From JAHEFT01 sp964443145 (GTDB taxonomy: Bacteria > Pseudomonadota > Gammaproteobacteria > Xanthomonadales > SZUA-36), in assembly GCA_964443145.1 (NCBI GenBank), contig CAYUBS010000013.1:1-39994 (forward strand): 39,994 nucleotides of DNA, read 5' to 3'. The position numbers were made by a program, and so were the translations under genes. Of this stretch, positions 25,276 through 35,904 are shown one piece after another (within the stretch, counting starts at the first letter, position 1; each line of letters starts with the position of its first letter). The notes under the pieces were generated by a model. It had not been told where the DNA came from, did no database searches, and saw nothing but the letters and a program-made list of their open reading frames with translations.

Positions 25276-25932
25276 CTATTCTGTAATTTCGTAGGTGAAT
25301 TTGTTCTGTACACCCGGTACTTCGACAGCCTGGCCGTCTAAAACGCGGGGTTTGTACTTGAACTTCATAGCGGCCTGTACCGACGCCTTGTGGAACAGCG
25401 AGCTGGTGCACTGGTCTTCCACTACGAATGGTTCGCGAATAGTACCGTTTTTGGTCACCGTGTACTGAACCACGCAAAACCCTTCGACGCTTCTTGAAAG
25501 AGCGCGTTGCGGATAAATTGGCGCAACTTTAACGATGGGAAGGTAATCACCCTCACCGACGCCCAGGCTGAAACCTCCGCTCATTTCAATATCCGTCTCC
25601 ACTGGAGCAGCCGAAATGGCGATTTTTTCCGCATTCGGGTTCAGGTTATCCAGCTGCGGAGTTGGCGGCTGGGGTGGCGGTGCCTCCGGCGGTGGCGGCT
25701 TCTTGGGTTTCAGCTGACGACGTTCAATGGATTCATCCCGCTTGAGCCTGACAAAATCGATCAGGTGGCCGGATTTGTCCTCGTTGAGGCCGCGATCCGC
25801 CGTTGCGATCAGGTACTGCATAAACCAGAACAGGCCTGCCGTAACAACCAAACCGAGCACAATGCCGATGACCATGCGGACAAGATTGCCGGTTTTGCTT
25901 ACTTCCAGTGTTTCAATAATCGTGGCCGACAT
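25276..25932 (-). CDS. tonB: Energy transducer TonB
   Basis: 218 residues: one N-terminal helix (MVIGIVLGLVVTAGLFWFMQ, ~20-40), a Pro-rich spacer (KPKKPPPPEAPPPQPPTPQ), and the C-terminal TonB domain (VAPIYPQRALSRSVEGFCV ... GTIREPFVVEDQ ... AAMKFKYKPRVLDGQAVEV). It is short, as in TonB2-type proteins, and lacks the classical SHLS His residue in its helix. Spans the periplasm to contact TonB boxes, such as that of the receptor at 3866-6322. Follows exbD by 11 bases. Confidence 0.95.
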   Translation of the reverse strand: MSATIIETLEVSKTGNLVRMVIGIVLGLVVTAGLFWFMQYLIATADRGLNEDKSGHLIDFVRLKRDESIERRQLKPKKPPPPEAPPPQPPTPQLDNLNPNAEKIAISAAPVETDIEMSGGFSLGVGEGDYLPIVKVAPIYPQRALSRSVEGFCVVQYTVTKNGTIREPFVVEDQCTSSLFHKASVQAAMKFKYKPRVLDGQAVEVPGVQNKFTYEITE

Positions 25933-25943
25933 GGTATGCCTCT

Positions 25944-26351
25944 TTAAGGTTCGTTTGCCGCGATCGATACATTGAATACCCCAGCAGAGCGGGCTGCATC
26001 CATCACCTGAATCAACGTATCAGTTTTTGACTCTTTGTCAGCCTGGATGACCACTGAACCCTGCGGGTTCTCGGCGTGCAAGCGCTCGATATTGGGCCGG
26101 ACTGACCGGATATCGATCTGGCGACGATCAATCCAGATATCATTGTTCGGGCCGATGGCCACCAGGATATTAGCTTTTTCCGCCTTGGTAGCCGTTGCTG
26201 CGTCCGGACGGTTGACCTCGATCCCGGCCTCTTTCACAAACGTGGCTGTCACGATGAAGAAGATGAGCATGATAAACACCACGTCCAGCATGGGCGTGAT
26301 ATTGATCTCGGACTCTTCGTCCTCGTATTGTTGGGCTAAATGTTGCCGCAT
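25944..26351 (-). CDS. exbD: Biopolymer transport protein ExbD
   Basis: 135 residues from ATG 26351, chosen because AGGAGA lies six bases upstream; starting at 26405 would overlap exbB and add unrelated residues. The helix NITPMLDVVFIMLIFFIVTA has the proton-carrying Asp. The periplasmic part (VNRPDAATA, ILVAIGPNNDIWID, VVIQADKESKTDTLIQVMD) is the ExbD/TolR fold. Works with ExbB as the proton-driven motor for TonB. Confidence 0.95.
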   Translation of the reverse strand: MRQHLAQQYEDEESEINITPMLDVVFIMLIFFIVTATFVKEAGIEVNRPDAATATKAEKANILVAIGPNNDIWIDRRQIDIRSVRPNIERLHAENPQGSVVIQADKESKTDTLIQVMDAARSAGVFNVSIAANEP

Positions 26352-26391
26352 TGTTCTTTCTCCTAAATCAGCAGGCGGAAGGGGCGTCCCT

Positions 26392-26931
26392 TCAGCCGTG
26401 CTCAATCATTAATTCGTCAGCGATGAACTCGCGTTCCCTGCGGGCCTTGTTTTCCAGGTAAGCAGACATGGCTACGCCGGAAAGCGCGGCCACCATTCCT
26501 GCCATCGTAGGCACGGTGGCCTTGGATACACCTGAAGCCATGGAGCGCGGGTTGCCTGATCCTGCAATGGCCATGACCTCGAAAACTTCAATCATGCCGG
26601 TGACCGTACCGAGCAGCCCTAACAAGGGACACAACGCCACACAGGTCTTGATCAGCGACATGTTGCGCTCCGCATTTGCAGACACCTGTGAAATGATGCG
26701 GGTTCTGATCTGGTGAGCCTGCCAGGACGAGAAATCAGTTCTCTCGTCCCAGTAGTTATGGGCATTTCTTATGAGCTTTTTATGGCCCGTACGGAAATAC
26801 ACAATGCGCTCGATGATCAGCATCCACATGATCAGGGTCACGATGCCGATAACATTCAGCACCGGACCCCCGAGTTCAAAAAAGTCCCTGATGGTTGCAA
26901 GGAATGGCAGATAGTAGATGATGACTTCCAT
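26392..26931 (-). CDS. exbB: Biopolymer transport protein ExbB (short, three-helix)
   Basis: 179 residues with three helices: ~18-40, 96-116 (CPLLGLLGTVTGMIEVFEVM) and 137-160 (ATVPTMAGMVAALSGVAMSAYL). This is the second MotA/TolQ/ExbB protein of the operon and matches ExbB2 of TonB2-type systems in length. Forms the proton channel with ExbD. Starts three bases after the longer ExbB-like gene. Confidence 0.93.
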   Translation of the reverse strand: MEVIIYYLPFLATIRDFFELGGPVLNVIGIVTLIMWMLIIERIVYFRTGHKKLIRNAHNYWDERTDFSSWQAHQIRTRIISQVSANAERNMSLIKTCVALCPLLGLLGTVTGMIEVFEVMAIAGSGNPRSMASGVSKATVPTMAGMVAALSGVAMSAYLENKARREREFIADELMIEHG

Positions 26932-26934
26932 CGC

Positions 26935-28299
26935 TTAAGCCATTCTTTCAGCACGCTCGGAAAGCATGCCAGCAGCCTCTTCCTGCAGAATCTGCGTGAG
27001 ACGTTTCGCACGGCTCTGCACCAGGGTGTGCAGGAATACGGTCGGGATGGCGACAACCAGACCAAGTACCGTGGTTACAAGAGCAGTTGAGATACCACCA
27101 GCCATCAGTTTCGGATCACCGGCGCCGTAAAGCGTGATGGCCTGGAACGTGACGATCATACCGGTAACCGTACCCAACAGACCGAGTAGCGGGGCAACCA
27201 CTGAAATGATTTTCAGGAATGGCAGCATGGAATTGAATTTCGGTGTTTCTTTCAGAATTTGCTCACCCAGTTTCAACTCAAGTCCTTCTACGTCTGAATT
27301 CGGATTGTCGTGGGCAATCTTCAGAACACGGCCCAGCGGGTTGTTGCCAGCCTGCTCGAGGTTCTTGGTCTGACGGTTAACCTTCGCTGCGGTCGTAGAC
27401 AGTGCAAGCAGTCTCCAGAGAGCAATGGCAAGACCTACGATACCCAGGGCGATGATTACGTAGCCTACTTGTTTACCCTGTGCGATGCGCTCCATCAAGT
27501 CGGGCGATTGCACCAGCAGGGCCAGCAACTGGCCGCGGGTCGGATCGACCGCAAAAGCATTCATTCCGCCTGATGCGTCCTGAAGGTCTTCCGCACGACC
27601 GGTGTAACGACCTGCCGGTTGGCGCTGCAACTCGACCAGACGACCGGTCTCAGGCACATACTCAAGGTAGTTGCCGTCTGAAACGACGTTGAAAAGCCCA
27701 ACGCGAATAACATCGCGCTGCTCTTCTTCACCGTTGGCGTTGATCACCGTGGTGTTGAGTTTTACAACCTTGGCTGATTCGGTCATTTCGCGTTGCAGTT
27801 CAAACCAGATCCGCTCAATTTCTTCAAGTGTAGGCATGCGGGTGGTTGAACCCATCTTCTGGGCAAACCCGGTCAGCCATTCACCACGATCGGGGAACTG
27901 GATCTGCGTAACGGACGAATCGAAGTTTCCGCGCGCGTCACCGGCTGCCTGCTGCAATACACCGAACAATTCCTTCAGTTCGCCGAGGCGCTCCTGCAAA
28001 GCGCGCTCGAGATCAATGATTTCAGCGTCGTTGATTTCGAAGACCGTTTCCAGTTGCTGGGAAATCTGTTCCTGCCTGGCTTGTTCAGCCTCCATGTTAC
28101 GGATCAGCTGCTGTTGGCGGCCGCGGTTCTTCTGGAATTCAGCGATGCGCGCTTTATTTTCAGCGGCGTCCTTAACCCGTCCGGTCTTGACCTGCTGAAG
28201 CAGTTCGTCCATGGAAACAGCCTGTGCCGCGTATGCGGTGTTGCCCAGGCCAAATGCGAGTCCAGCAATCAATGCTGCTTTGAATATTCTGTTTTTCAT
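26935..28299 (-). CDS. MotA/TolQ/ExbB protein with long periplasmic coiled coil (TtpC-like)
   Basis: 454 residues. Signal-like first helix (AALIAGLAFGLGNTAYA), a coiled coil with many Gln/Glu at ~35-130, a helix near 285-305 (VGYVIIALGIVGLAIALWRL), and two C-terminal channel helices with VVAPLLGLLGTVTGMIVTFQ and STALVTTVLGLVVAIPTVFL. This layout equals TtpC, the extra ExbB-like protein that TonB2 systems of Vibrio need for siderophore uptake. It lies between DUF3450 and ExbB with gaps of two and three bases. Confidence 0.92.
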   Translation of the reverse strand: MKNRIFKAALIAGLAFGLGNTAYAAQAVSMDELLQQVKTGRVKDAAENKARIAEFQKNRGRQQQLIRNMEAEQARQEQISQQLETVFEINDAEIIDLERALQERLGELKELFGVLQQAAGDARGNFDSSVTQIQFPDRGEWLTGFAQKMGSTTRMPTLEEIERIWFELQREMTESAKVVKLNTTVINANGEEEQRDVIRVGLFNVVSDGNYLEYVPETGRLVELQRQPAGRYTGRAEDLQDASGGMNAFAVDPTRGQLLALLVQSPDLMERIAQGKQVGYVIIALGIVGLAIALWRLLALSTTAAKVNRQTKNLEQAGNNPLGRVLKIAHDNPNSDVEGLELKLGEQILKETPKFNSMLPFLKIISVVAPLLGLLGTVTGMIVTFQAITLYGAGDPKLMAGGISTALVTTVLGLVVAIPTVFLHTLVQSRAKRLTQILQEEAAGMLSERAERMA

Positions 28300-28301
28300 G
28301 A

Positions 28302-29093
28302 TTATTCCTCAGAAGGAGCAGCGACGGGAATGACCAGGAGGTCCGGGGCGACCTGCTTGCGAGCTACCCGGAGACCGTCGGAGACCTGGTTCTTGAATTC
28401 GGAGGCATCTAGCTCTACCCAGTCACGGGCTGCGTCATCCCATGCACCGGTGTGAGAACCGCCGACTGATTGATAGGCCAGTGAAACCCGGCCGATGCGC
28501 AGGAAGTCGACTTCCTGCTGATTGCCGTTGATCGGCACCGTACCCTTGTACGCTTCGATCGTGCGGCCATAGTCGTTTTCGATCTGGTAGGCCTCGATAA
28601 CGCGACGGAATTTCTCCGCCGATGAAACGTCTGAGCGCTCCATCATGCCGCGCAGTCTTTCCAGGCGATCTCTCCGCTCTGTAAGCAGGAAAGGCGTGTC
28701 CAGCTCAATAAACTGCTCTAAAGAGTCAAGCATGCGGGTCATCATCGGGATGATCTGACGCTCGATCAGTGCAACGTTACCGATGGACTCAGTCAGCGCT
28801 ACTTTTTCCGTCTCCTGATTATCCACCTGCCGCTGCAGAAGGCTGTTATAAGTCATTAGCCCGTCGACAACCTTGGTGATAGTGTTGTATTGGTTGAGTA
28901 AATCATTGGTCTGGTCGGCGATTTGCTCGACACGTTGCTGCTCGGCAGCACCAGCGTCGGCGCGTTTCTCGCCTTCCTGGGTCACCTGGTCCACCGTTGC
29001 CTGGGCAAGAACGGACGTGGAGAAACTAACAGGTATGGCGGCAACCAGAATTGCGCTCAACAAGAGCTTTTTGTTTATTCGATTAATTAGCAT
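28302..29093 (-). CDS. DUF3450 family periplasmic protein
   Basis: 263 residues, signal peptide (LLLSAILVAAIPVSFSTSVLA), then a long coiled coil (EQQRVEQIADQTNDLLNQYN, LLQRQVDNQETEKVALTESI) and a compact C-terminal part with VDFLRIGRVSLAYQS, the family's recognisable motif. First gene of the TonB operon, as in other Gammaproteobacteria with this six-gene set. The role is not settled; it probably pairs with the coiled coil of the TtpC-like protein. Confidence 0.9.
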   Translation of the reverse strand: MLINRINKKLLLSAILVAAIPVSFSTSVLAQATVDQVTQEGEKRADAGAAEQQRVEQIADQTNDLLNQYNTITKVVDGLMTYNSLLQRQVDNQETEKVALTESIGNVALIERQIIPMMTRMLDSLEQFIELDTPFLLTERRDRLERLRGMMERSDVSSAEKFRRVIEAYQIENDYGRTIEAYKGTVPINGNQQEVDFLRIGRVSLAYQSVGGSHTGAWDDAARDWVELDASEFKNQVSDGLRVARKQVAPDLLVIPVAAPSEE

Positions 29094-29161
29094 GCTTGAT
29101 CTCGGCTCTGAATAATGGGAAACGGATGAAACTTACTTACTAAATGTTCCGAACCCAGAAG

Positions 29162-29189
29162 GGTATAACTTGCAGAACGCAGTAGTCAA
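29162..29189 (-). promoter_or_regulatory. Sigma-70 promoter for the TonB operon
   Basis: On the minus strand TTGACT (29189-29184), 16 bases, TATACC (29167-29162), 69 bases before the DUF3450 start. It is the only good promoter in the 145-base intergenic region. No clear Fur box seen. Confidence 0.55.
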
Positions 29190-29238
29190 TTGTTTATAAC
29201 GCTGATTCAACGTCGTTTCGACTCAACTAACAAAAATT

Positions 29239-29813
29239 TTACAAAATAGTCCCTGTTTCATCACTTTTGTCCGGGTCGTGTTCGGAATACAACTCTGAAA
29301 AGTGCTGATTGCCTTCCGTGAATTGCGCCCGGGCTCGTTCCAGGTACATCCTGACTTCATCAATATAGCCGTCAGTAGAGGCCGACCAGACCCGGTTGAT
29401 GTAGCGTTCACCGGCTGCAAAATTACTCATGACATCCGCATAATTCTGGATGCCGAAGATGTGGATCATGCTTTCCCTGGCGTCGGCGAAATTATTCAGA
29501 TCATCACGGAATAACCGATCGATTTCATAACGCGCTTCGTAAACGGGCAAGTCTTCGCCGCGCGCACACAGTTCTTCCAGGTTTCGAAGAATGTTTTTCA
29601 GGCTGGAGCTGAGCGTCGCCATATTGCCGGCCAGTTTGTCCCCGGCTCGTGATTCCTGGCTTTGCGCTTTGCGGTAAAGCCACAGGCCCGTCAGGCCCAA
29701 CAGAAGTGCCGGGATCATGTAATACCAATTAACCTCGCGCGGGTCGAGAACCGTCACAAAGGAACCCGCCAGGAAAGAAACAGCCACCAGGATTATTCCA
29801 AACAGTTTCATCG

Positions 29814-29817
<4 letters not shown>
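29239..29817 (-). CDS. Hypothetical two-helix membrane protein
   Basis: 192 residues from GTG 29817 (GTGA overlap with the OPT transporter) or ATG 29811. Two helices: KLFGIILVAVSFLAGSFV and WYYMIPALLLGLTGLWLYR. The rest is a cytoplasmic helical part (LSSSLKNILRNLEELCARGE, EIDRLFRDDLNNFADARESM) rich in charged residues. I recognise no family. The overlap suggests that it is made with the OPT transporter and may be an accessory to it. Confidence 0.75.
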
Positions 29818-31550
<1,733 letters not shown>

Positions 31551-31564
31551 CGGGCAGTTTTCTC

Positions 31565-33394
31565 CTACAAATCGTAAGCCCAGACCAGTACCGTGGTCAG
31601 GACCAGCCACAAGCCTATGGCCAATGGCAGTCCGATGCGCACGAAGTCACTGAACTTATAGCCGCCCGCGTTCATCAGCAGGATGTTGGTTTGGTAGGCC
31701 ATTGGCGTGACAAAGCTGAGGTTGGCGCCAAACAGGACGGCCAGCACGAAAGGCTCAAGCGGCATTCCCAGCCGTTGCGCGATTCCGATTGCGATCGGGG
31801 TTCCAATGACGGCTGCAGCGTTGTTCGAGACAATATTGGTCAGCACACCCATCATCAACATGAGCCCGCCCAGCACGACCGAAGTCGGCGCCCCGAACGT
31901 GATATAGACAAACAGCTTGGCCAGGTAGTCCGCGCCACCGGTTTTCAGCAGGGCGGCACCCATCGCAAGCGATGACACGATGATCAGTATGACCTGCGTA
32001 CTGAGCGCACCCATCGCGTCTTTCCAATTCAGGCAACGGCTGACGATCAGGACCATGAAACCCAGGACCGCACTTATTTCGATCGGCATGATGTCAAACG
32101 CGGCCAGCACGACAACGCCCAGCATGGTCGCCAATGCTATCGGCGCTTTCTTGGTGCTGGGCAGTTGTATGCTTCCATCGAGCACGAGGAAGTCGGCAGT
32201 TTCCTTGAGTTCACGCAGGTTCTCGACCGTGGACTGGACCAGCAATACGTCACCGGATCGCAGCTGAACCTCATCCAGGCCGGGTGACTTTCTCTCCTGG
32301 GATCCCTCAAAGCGGTTAAAGGCAAGTAGTCTCAGTCCATAACGTGAGCGCAGTTGCGCGTTGCCGATACGGATGCCGTTCAGGCGCGAGCCCGGCGTGA
32401 TCACCACTTCGGCAATCTGCTGGCCTTCCGTGCTGAGGGGGTGCTGGGCATCGACCGCGTGGTCACCGGAAAACAAGGTGCCGCCCAACAGGCGTGAAAA
32501 TTCGCGCAGGTTGGCTTGCGTGTCACTGGTGGTGAGGCGGTCGCCTGCCTTGAGAACCACATCCGGCAACGGGTTGATGAATACACCCTGTCCACGCTGG
32601 ACGGTCTCTACCCTGAGCCCTTCGCCCACCCGCAGCGTAGCGTCCGCCAGGGTCTTCCCAACCACGGTGCTGTTTTTGTCCAGCCTGATCTGTGCAGTGA
32701 ACAGCCGGGAAACCGTTCCGGCCATCGGCGGTTGTCTTTCAGGGATCAGCTTGGGGGCAATCAGCCATAAATAGATAGTCGCGAAAAATCCGGCGATGAC
32801 GGCAGGGCCCAGAAAATCGAACATGCTGAACGCGTCCATCCCCATGTCAGCCGCAACGTTGACCACCAGCAGGTTGGTTGAAGTACCGATTGTGGTAGCC
32901 ATGCCGCCCAGGATACTGGCGAAGCCCATCGGGATAAGGGAGCCCGAGGGTGATGCACCTGTGCGCACCGCAACACCAATCAGGATCGGTAACATCAGGA
33001 CTACAATGGGTGTGTTATTGATGAAAGCGCTCAGCACGGCTGTGATGATGATGGTGGCAAGCAGTGACAGGGCCGGGCCCTTGCGCCATAGTTTGGCCAG
33101 TATGCGCCCGACCGGCTCCAGTGCGCCGGTCCGGATCAGGCCCTGCCCGACGATCATCAATCCGCAGACGGCGACGAGGGCCTTGTGGCCGAAGCCGAGA
33201 AAGAAATCACTGGCCTGAAGTACCTGGCCGTTGGACTCATAAGGAAACAGTGTGAATCCGACGCTCAGCACAACCAGCACCAGCAAGCTGGTGGTTTGCA
33301 GTGGAATGCTTTCGCGCGTGAACAGGACCAGGGCCCCAATGATCAAAATCATCACGCCCAATGCATGTGAATTGGGGAGCGCCATTTCCAGCAT
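31565..33394 (-). CDS. SLC13/DASS-type sodium:anion symporter with two RCK_C (TrkA-C) domains
   Basis: 609 residues. N-terminal helices with the first substrate/sodium hairpin NNTPIVVLMLPILIGVAV and TTIGTSTNLLVVN; two cytoplasmic TrkA-C domains at ~215-390 (VVGKTLADATLRVGEGLRV, PDVVLKAGDRLTTSD; GIRIGNAQLRSRYGLRLLAF, VQLRSGDVLLVQS); then the second hairpin (VSNNAAAVIGTPIAIGIA, TPMAYQTNILLMN). Likely carries sulfate, a dicarboxylate or another anion with sodium. The RCK_C domains suggest control by a bound nucleotide. Start ATG 33394; ATG 33385 is possible. Divergent from lgt. Confidence 0.9.
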   Translation of the reverse strand: MLEMALPNSHALGVMILIIGALVLFTRESIPLQTTSLLVLVVLSVGFTLFPYESNGQVLQASDFFLGFGHKALVAVCGLMIVGQGLIRTGALEPVGRILAKLWRKGPALSLLATIIITAVLSAFINNTPIVVLMLPILIGVAVRTGASPSGSLIPMGFASILGGMATTIGTSTNLLVVNVAADMGMDAFSMFDFLGPAVIAGFFATIYLWLIAPKLIPERQPPMAGTVSRLFTAQIRLDKNSTVVGKTLADATLRVGEGLRVETVQRGQGVFINPLPDVVLKAGDRLTTSDTQANLREFSRLLGGTLFSGDHAVDAQHPLSTEGQQIAEVVITPGSRLNGIRIGNAQLRSRYGLRLLAFNRFEGSQERKSPGLDEVQLRSGDVLLVQSTVENLRELKETADFLVLDGSIQLPSTKKAPIALATMLGVVVLAAFDIMPIEISAVLGFMVLIVSRCLNWKDAMGALSTQVILIIVSSLAMGAALLKTGGADYLAKLFVYITFGAPTSVVLGGLMLMMGVLTNIVSNNAAAVIGTPIAIGIAQRLGMPLEPFVLAVLFGANLSFVTPMAYQTNILLMNAGGYKFSDFVRIGLPLAIGLWLVLTTVLVWAYDL

Positions 33395-33479
33395 ACTAGT
33401 TATTCCCGTTTCTGCTCCGGCAGTTCAAACAGTTAGCAGTCTACCTGATCGTAGTCGAAGTCCAACTGCTTTGTTAACC

Positions 33480-33508
33480 TTGCGACACCGCAGTGGCTGT
33501 CATATGCT
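33480..33508 (+). promoter_or_regulatory. Probable promoter for lgt-thyA-folA
   Basis: TTGCGA (33480-33485), 17 bases, TATGCT (33503-33508), 58 bases before the lgt start. Four of six matches at each box. Confidence 0.45.
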
Positions 33509-33565
33509 GCCACAGCCCGTCCAAAAAATGGATTTTACACCGCCAGAGACAGAGCGCATTGCTTC

Positions 33566-34426
33566 GTGACCAGTTCTAAATACCCCTTTATCGCATTTGA
33601 CCCGGTGGCTTTTTCCATCGGTCCGCTGGAAGTCCATTGGTACGGCATCACGTACCTGCTGGCTTTCCTGTTTTTCTGGGGCCTGGGTTCATGGCTTTCA
33701 AATAACCGGAAATGGTGGGGCTGGAATTCCCAGGAAGTCGGTGATTTTCTTTTTTACGGCATGCTTGGTGTGGTCCTTGGCGGACGCCTGGGGTACGTAT
33801 TTTTTTACAGTTTTCAAAACCTGCTTGATGACCCCCTGTTCCTGTTTCGCATCACCGATGGTGGCATGTCGTTTCATGGTGGTCTGATTGGCGCCCTGGT
33901 TGCCATGTGGTGGTTCGGCCGTCGCACCGGGCGCGGTTTCTGGAAGGTTTCGGATTTCGTTGCCCCGCTGGTGCCGATCGGCCTCGGTCTTGGACGGATC
34001 GGCAACTTTATCGGCGGTGAGCTTTGGGGCCGTAGCAGTGACGCTCCGTGGGCGATGATTTTTGCCAACTCGATTCAGATCGGCGGATGGCGGTCAACGG
34101 AGTTGAAAGCAGCCTGGGAAAGTGGCGCGCTGGATCATCTGGCCAGGCATCCGAGCCAGCTTTACCAGGCGCTGGGTGAAGGGCTGGCCCTGTTCATCCT
34201 GTTGGCCGTTTACTCGAGGCGGCCCCGGCCGACTGCGGCGGTTTCCGGTTTGTTCCTGGTGGGTTATGGTTGTTTCCGCTTTATGGCAGAATTCTTTCGC
34301 GAACCCGACGATCACATTGGTTTTATCATTGGTGAATGGTTAACTATGGGGATGCTGCTGTCGCTACCCATGGTGCTGGCAGGAATCGTCATCATGGTCT
34401 TCGCCTACAACAGCAGGGGAAAATAA
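33566..34426 (+). CDS. lgt: Prolipoprotein diacylglyceryl transferase
   Basis: 286 residues, normal length. GTG start accepted because the protein then begins MTSS...FDPVAFSIGPLEVHWYG, like E. coli Lgt. Seven helices. Active-site parts: MSFHGGLIGALVAMWW (HGG), LGRIGNFIGGELWGR (the signature), and RFMAEFFREPDDHIG. Inner-membrane enzyme that adds diacylglyceryl to the lipobox Cys of lipoproteins. Stop overlaps thyA start (TAATG). Confidence 0.97.
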   Translation: MTSSKYPFIAFDPVAFSIGPLEVHWYGITYLLAFLFFWGLGSWLSNNRKWWGWNSQEVGDFLFYGMLGVVLGGRLGYVFFYSFQNLLDDPLFLFRITDGGMSFHGGLIGALVAMWWFGRRTGRGFWKVSDFVAPLVPIGLGLGRIGNFIGGELWGRSSDAPWAMIFANSIQIGGWRSTELKAAWESGALDHLARHPSQLYQALGEGLALFILLAVYSRRPRPTAAVSGLFLVGYGCFRFMAEFFREPDDHIGFIIGEWLTMGMLLSLPMVLAGIVIMVFAYNSRGK

Positions 34427-35259
34427 TGCAGACATACCTTGATCTGCTGCAGCATATTCTTGACAAGGGTTCGCGCAAGTCCGACCGGACCGGCACCGGC
34501 ACCATCAGCCATTTCGGCTACCAGATGCGTTTCGACCTGGCGCAGGGCTTTCCAGCCGTTACCACCAAGAAACTGTACTTCAAATCGATAATCCATGAAC
34601 TCCTTTGGTTTCTGGATGGCGATACCAACATCCGCTACCTGAATGACAACGGCGTACGGATCTGGGATGGCTGGGCCACCGATGAAGGTGACCTGGGACC
34701 TGTCTACGGGGCGCAGTGGCGTAACTGGGTCGCGCCGGATGGCCGCAGGATCGATCAGATTTCGCAATTGCTCGAGGACTTACGTAACCGGCCCGACTCG
34801 CGCCGCCACATTGTTTCGGCCTGGAACCCGGCGGTGCTGCCAGACGAGACACGGAGCCCGAAGGAAAACGCCGCGATGGGGCTGCAGGCCTTGCCTCCGT
34901 GTCACACGATGTTCCAGTTCCACGTTGCGGACGGCAAGCTCAGCTGCCAGTTATACCAGCGCAGCGCGGACGTGTTTCTGGGTGTGCCCTTTAATATCGC
35001 GTCCTATTCGCTGCTGACCATGATGATCGCCCAGATCGTGGGCCTGGAGCCCGGTGACTTCGTACACACCTTTGGCGATGTGCATATCTACCTGAACCAC
35101 CTGGAGCAGGTGGATACCCAGTTGAGCCGCGAACCCTACCCATTGCCGGAAATGAAAATCAACCCGGACAAACGTGATCTGTTCGATTTTCGCTACGATG
35201 ATTTCGAGCTGTGCGATTACCGTTTCCACCCGCCGATTAGCGCACCGATCGCGATTTAA
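34426..35259 (+). CDS. thyA: Thymidylate synthase
   Basis: 277 residues from the ATG in the lgt TAATG overlap, with AGGGGA upstream. Makes dTMP from dUMP with methylene-tetrahydrofolate. Motifs: SDRTGTGTISHFGYQMRF, YGAQWRNW, catalytic Cys159 in LPPCHTMFQF, QRSADVFLGVPFNIASY, HIYLNH. It is 13 residues longer than E. coli ThyA; the extra part (around DETRSPKENAAMGLQA) lies just before the catalytic loop and is also seen in other bacteria. FolA downstream regenerates the folate. Confidence 0.97.
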   Translation: MQTYLDLLQHILDKGSRKSDRTGTGTISHFGYQMRFDLAQGFPAVTTKKLYFKSIIHELLWFLDGDTNIRYLNDNGVRIWDGWATDEGDLGPVYGAQWRNWVAPDGRRIDQISQLLEDLRNRPDSRRHIVSAWNPAVLPDETRSPKENAAMGLQALPPCHTMFQFHVADGKLSCQLYQRSADVFLGVPFNIASYSLLTMMIAQIVGLEPGDFVHTFGDVHIYLNHLEQVDTQLSREPYPLPEMKINPDKRDLFDFRYDDFELCDYRFHPPISAPIAI

Positions 35260-35405
35260 TGGAGACAACCCCGGCGATTCACATCTGCCCGATGTGCCCC
35301 GAGGTTCGCAACGAGGGTCCCGGTGTTGCCTATGGTTACAGCCTGGTCGCACTTATTTTCCCCGGAGTATTCCCGCCATCATTCAGAGAGGCTGACGATG
35401 TATAA
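35259..35405 (+). CDS. Small ORF between thyA and folA: CPMC motif plus hydrophobic stretch
   Basis: 48 codons. The ATG overlaps the thyA stop (TAATG), the same arrangement as lgt-thyA, and the end overlaps the folA start by eight bases, so it fills the whole 138-base space without a stop. The N-terminal HICPMCPEVRNEGPG strongly recalls the YTCPMHPEV...PG-C start of the heavy-metal-binding domain found in copper ATPases, with His replaced by Cys. A hydrophobic stretch follows (YGYSLVALIFPGVFPPSF, ~25-42). It may be a small metal-binding membrane protein or a translation-coupling peptide for folA. Not recognised as a named gene. Confidence 0.55.
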   Translation: METTPAIHICPMCPEVRNEGPGVAYGYSLVALIFPGVFPPSFREADDV

Positions 35406-35904
35406 CGGAAAAAAAGTCACCATTATCGCCGCCATGGCCCGCAACCGGGCAATTGGACTGGACGGTGAAATGCCCTGGCACCTGCCGGCTGAGCTGAAGC
35501 ATTTCAAGGAAAGCACGATGGGCAAACCCATCGTCATGGGTCGAAAAACGTGGGAGTCGATCGGCCGCGTCCTGCCCGGGCGCCAGAATATCGTTGTTAC
35601 ACGGAACCCGTCTTTCCAGGCACCCGGTTGCACCCTGGCAGGCTCGCTGGACCTGGCAATAGATCTTGCTCAGGGCGAAGAGGTCATGATCATCGGGGGA
35701 GGGCAGTTATACCAGTTGGCCATGGCCACGGCCGACCGTATGATACTGACCCGGGTTGATTGTGAGCCTGATGCTGATACCTGGTTTCCGGAATGGCAGC
35801 TGCAGGATTGGCGGCAGGCCAGTGTTCGCAACGAGTTGGCCAACGAGAAAAACCCGCATGCCTACCAGGTTATTGAATGGGTCAGGAAAACGGATTCTTG
35901 TTGA
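35398..35904 (+). CDS. folA: Dihydrofolate reductase
   Basis: 168 residues from ATG 35398, with AGAGAGG seven bases upstream; the longer reading from 35323 adds a non-conserved leader. Motifs: ARNRAIGLDGEMPWHLPAEL (substrate Glu/Trp loop), GKPIVMGRKTWESIG, LPGRQNIVVTRN, MIIGGGQLYQLA. Reduces dihydrofolate from the ThyA reaction with NADPH. The 3' end overlaps apaH by 23 bases tail to tail. Confidence 0.97.
   Translation: MYNGKKVTIIAAMARNRAIGLDGEMPWHLPAELKHFKESTMGKPIVMGRKTWESIGRVLPGRQNIVVTRNPSFQAPGCTLAGSLDLAIDLAQGEEVMIIGGGQLYQLAMATADRMILTRVDCEPDADTWFPEWQLQDWRQASVRNELANEKNPHAYQVIEWVRKTDSC

Noticed and set aside
26352..26405. exbD start at 26405
   Set aside because: It would overlap exbB, while ATG 26351 has AGGAGA at the right distance and the protein keeps its family length.
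29094..29238. Fur box before the TonB operon
   Set aside because: No stretch close to the GATAATGAT-type consensus found by eye.
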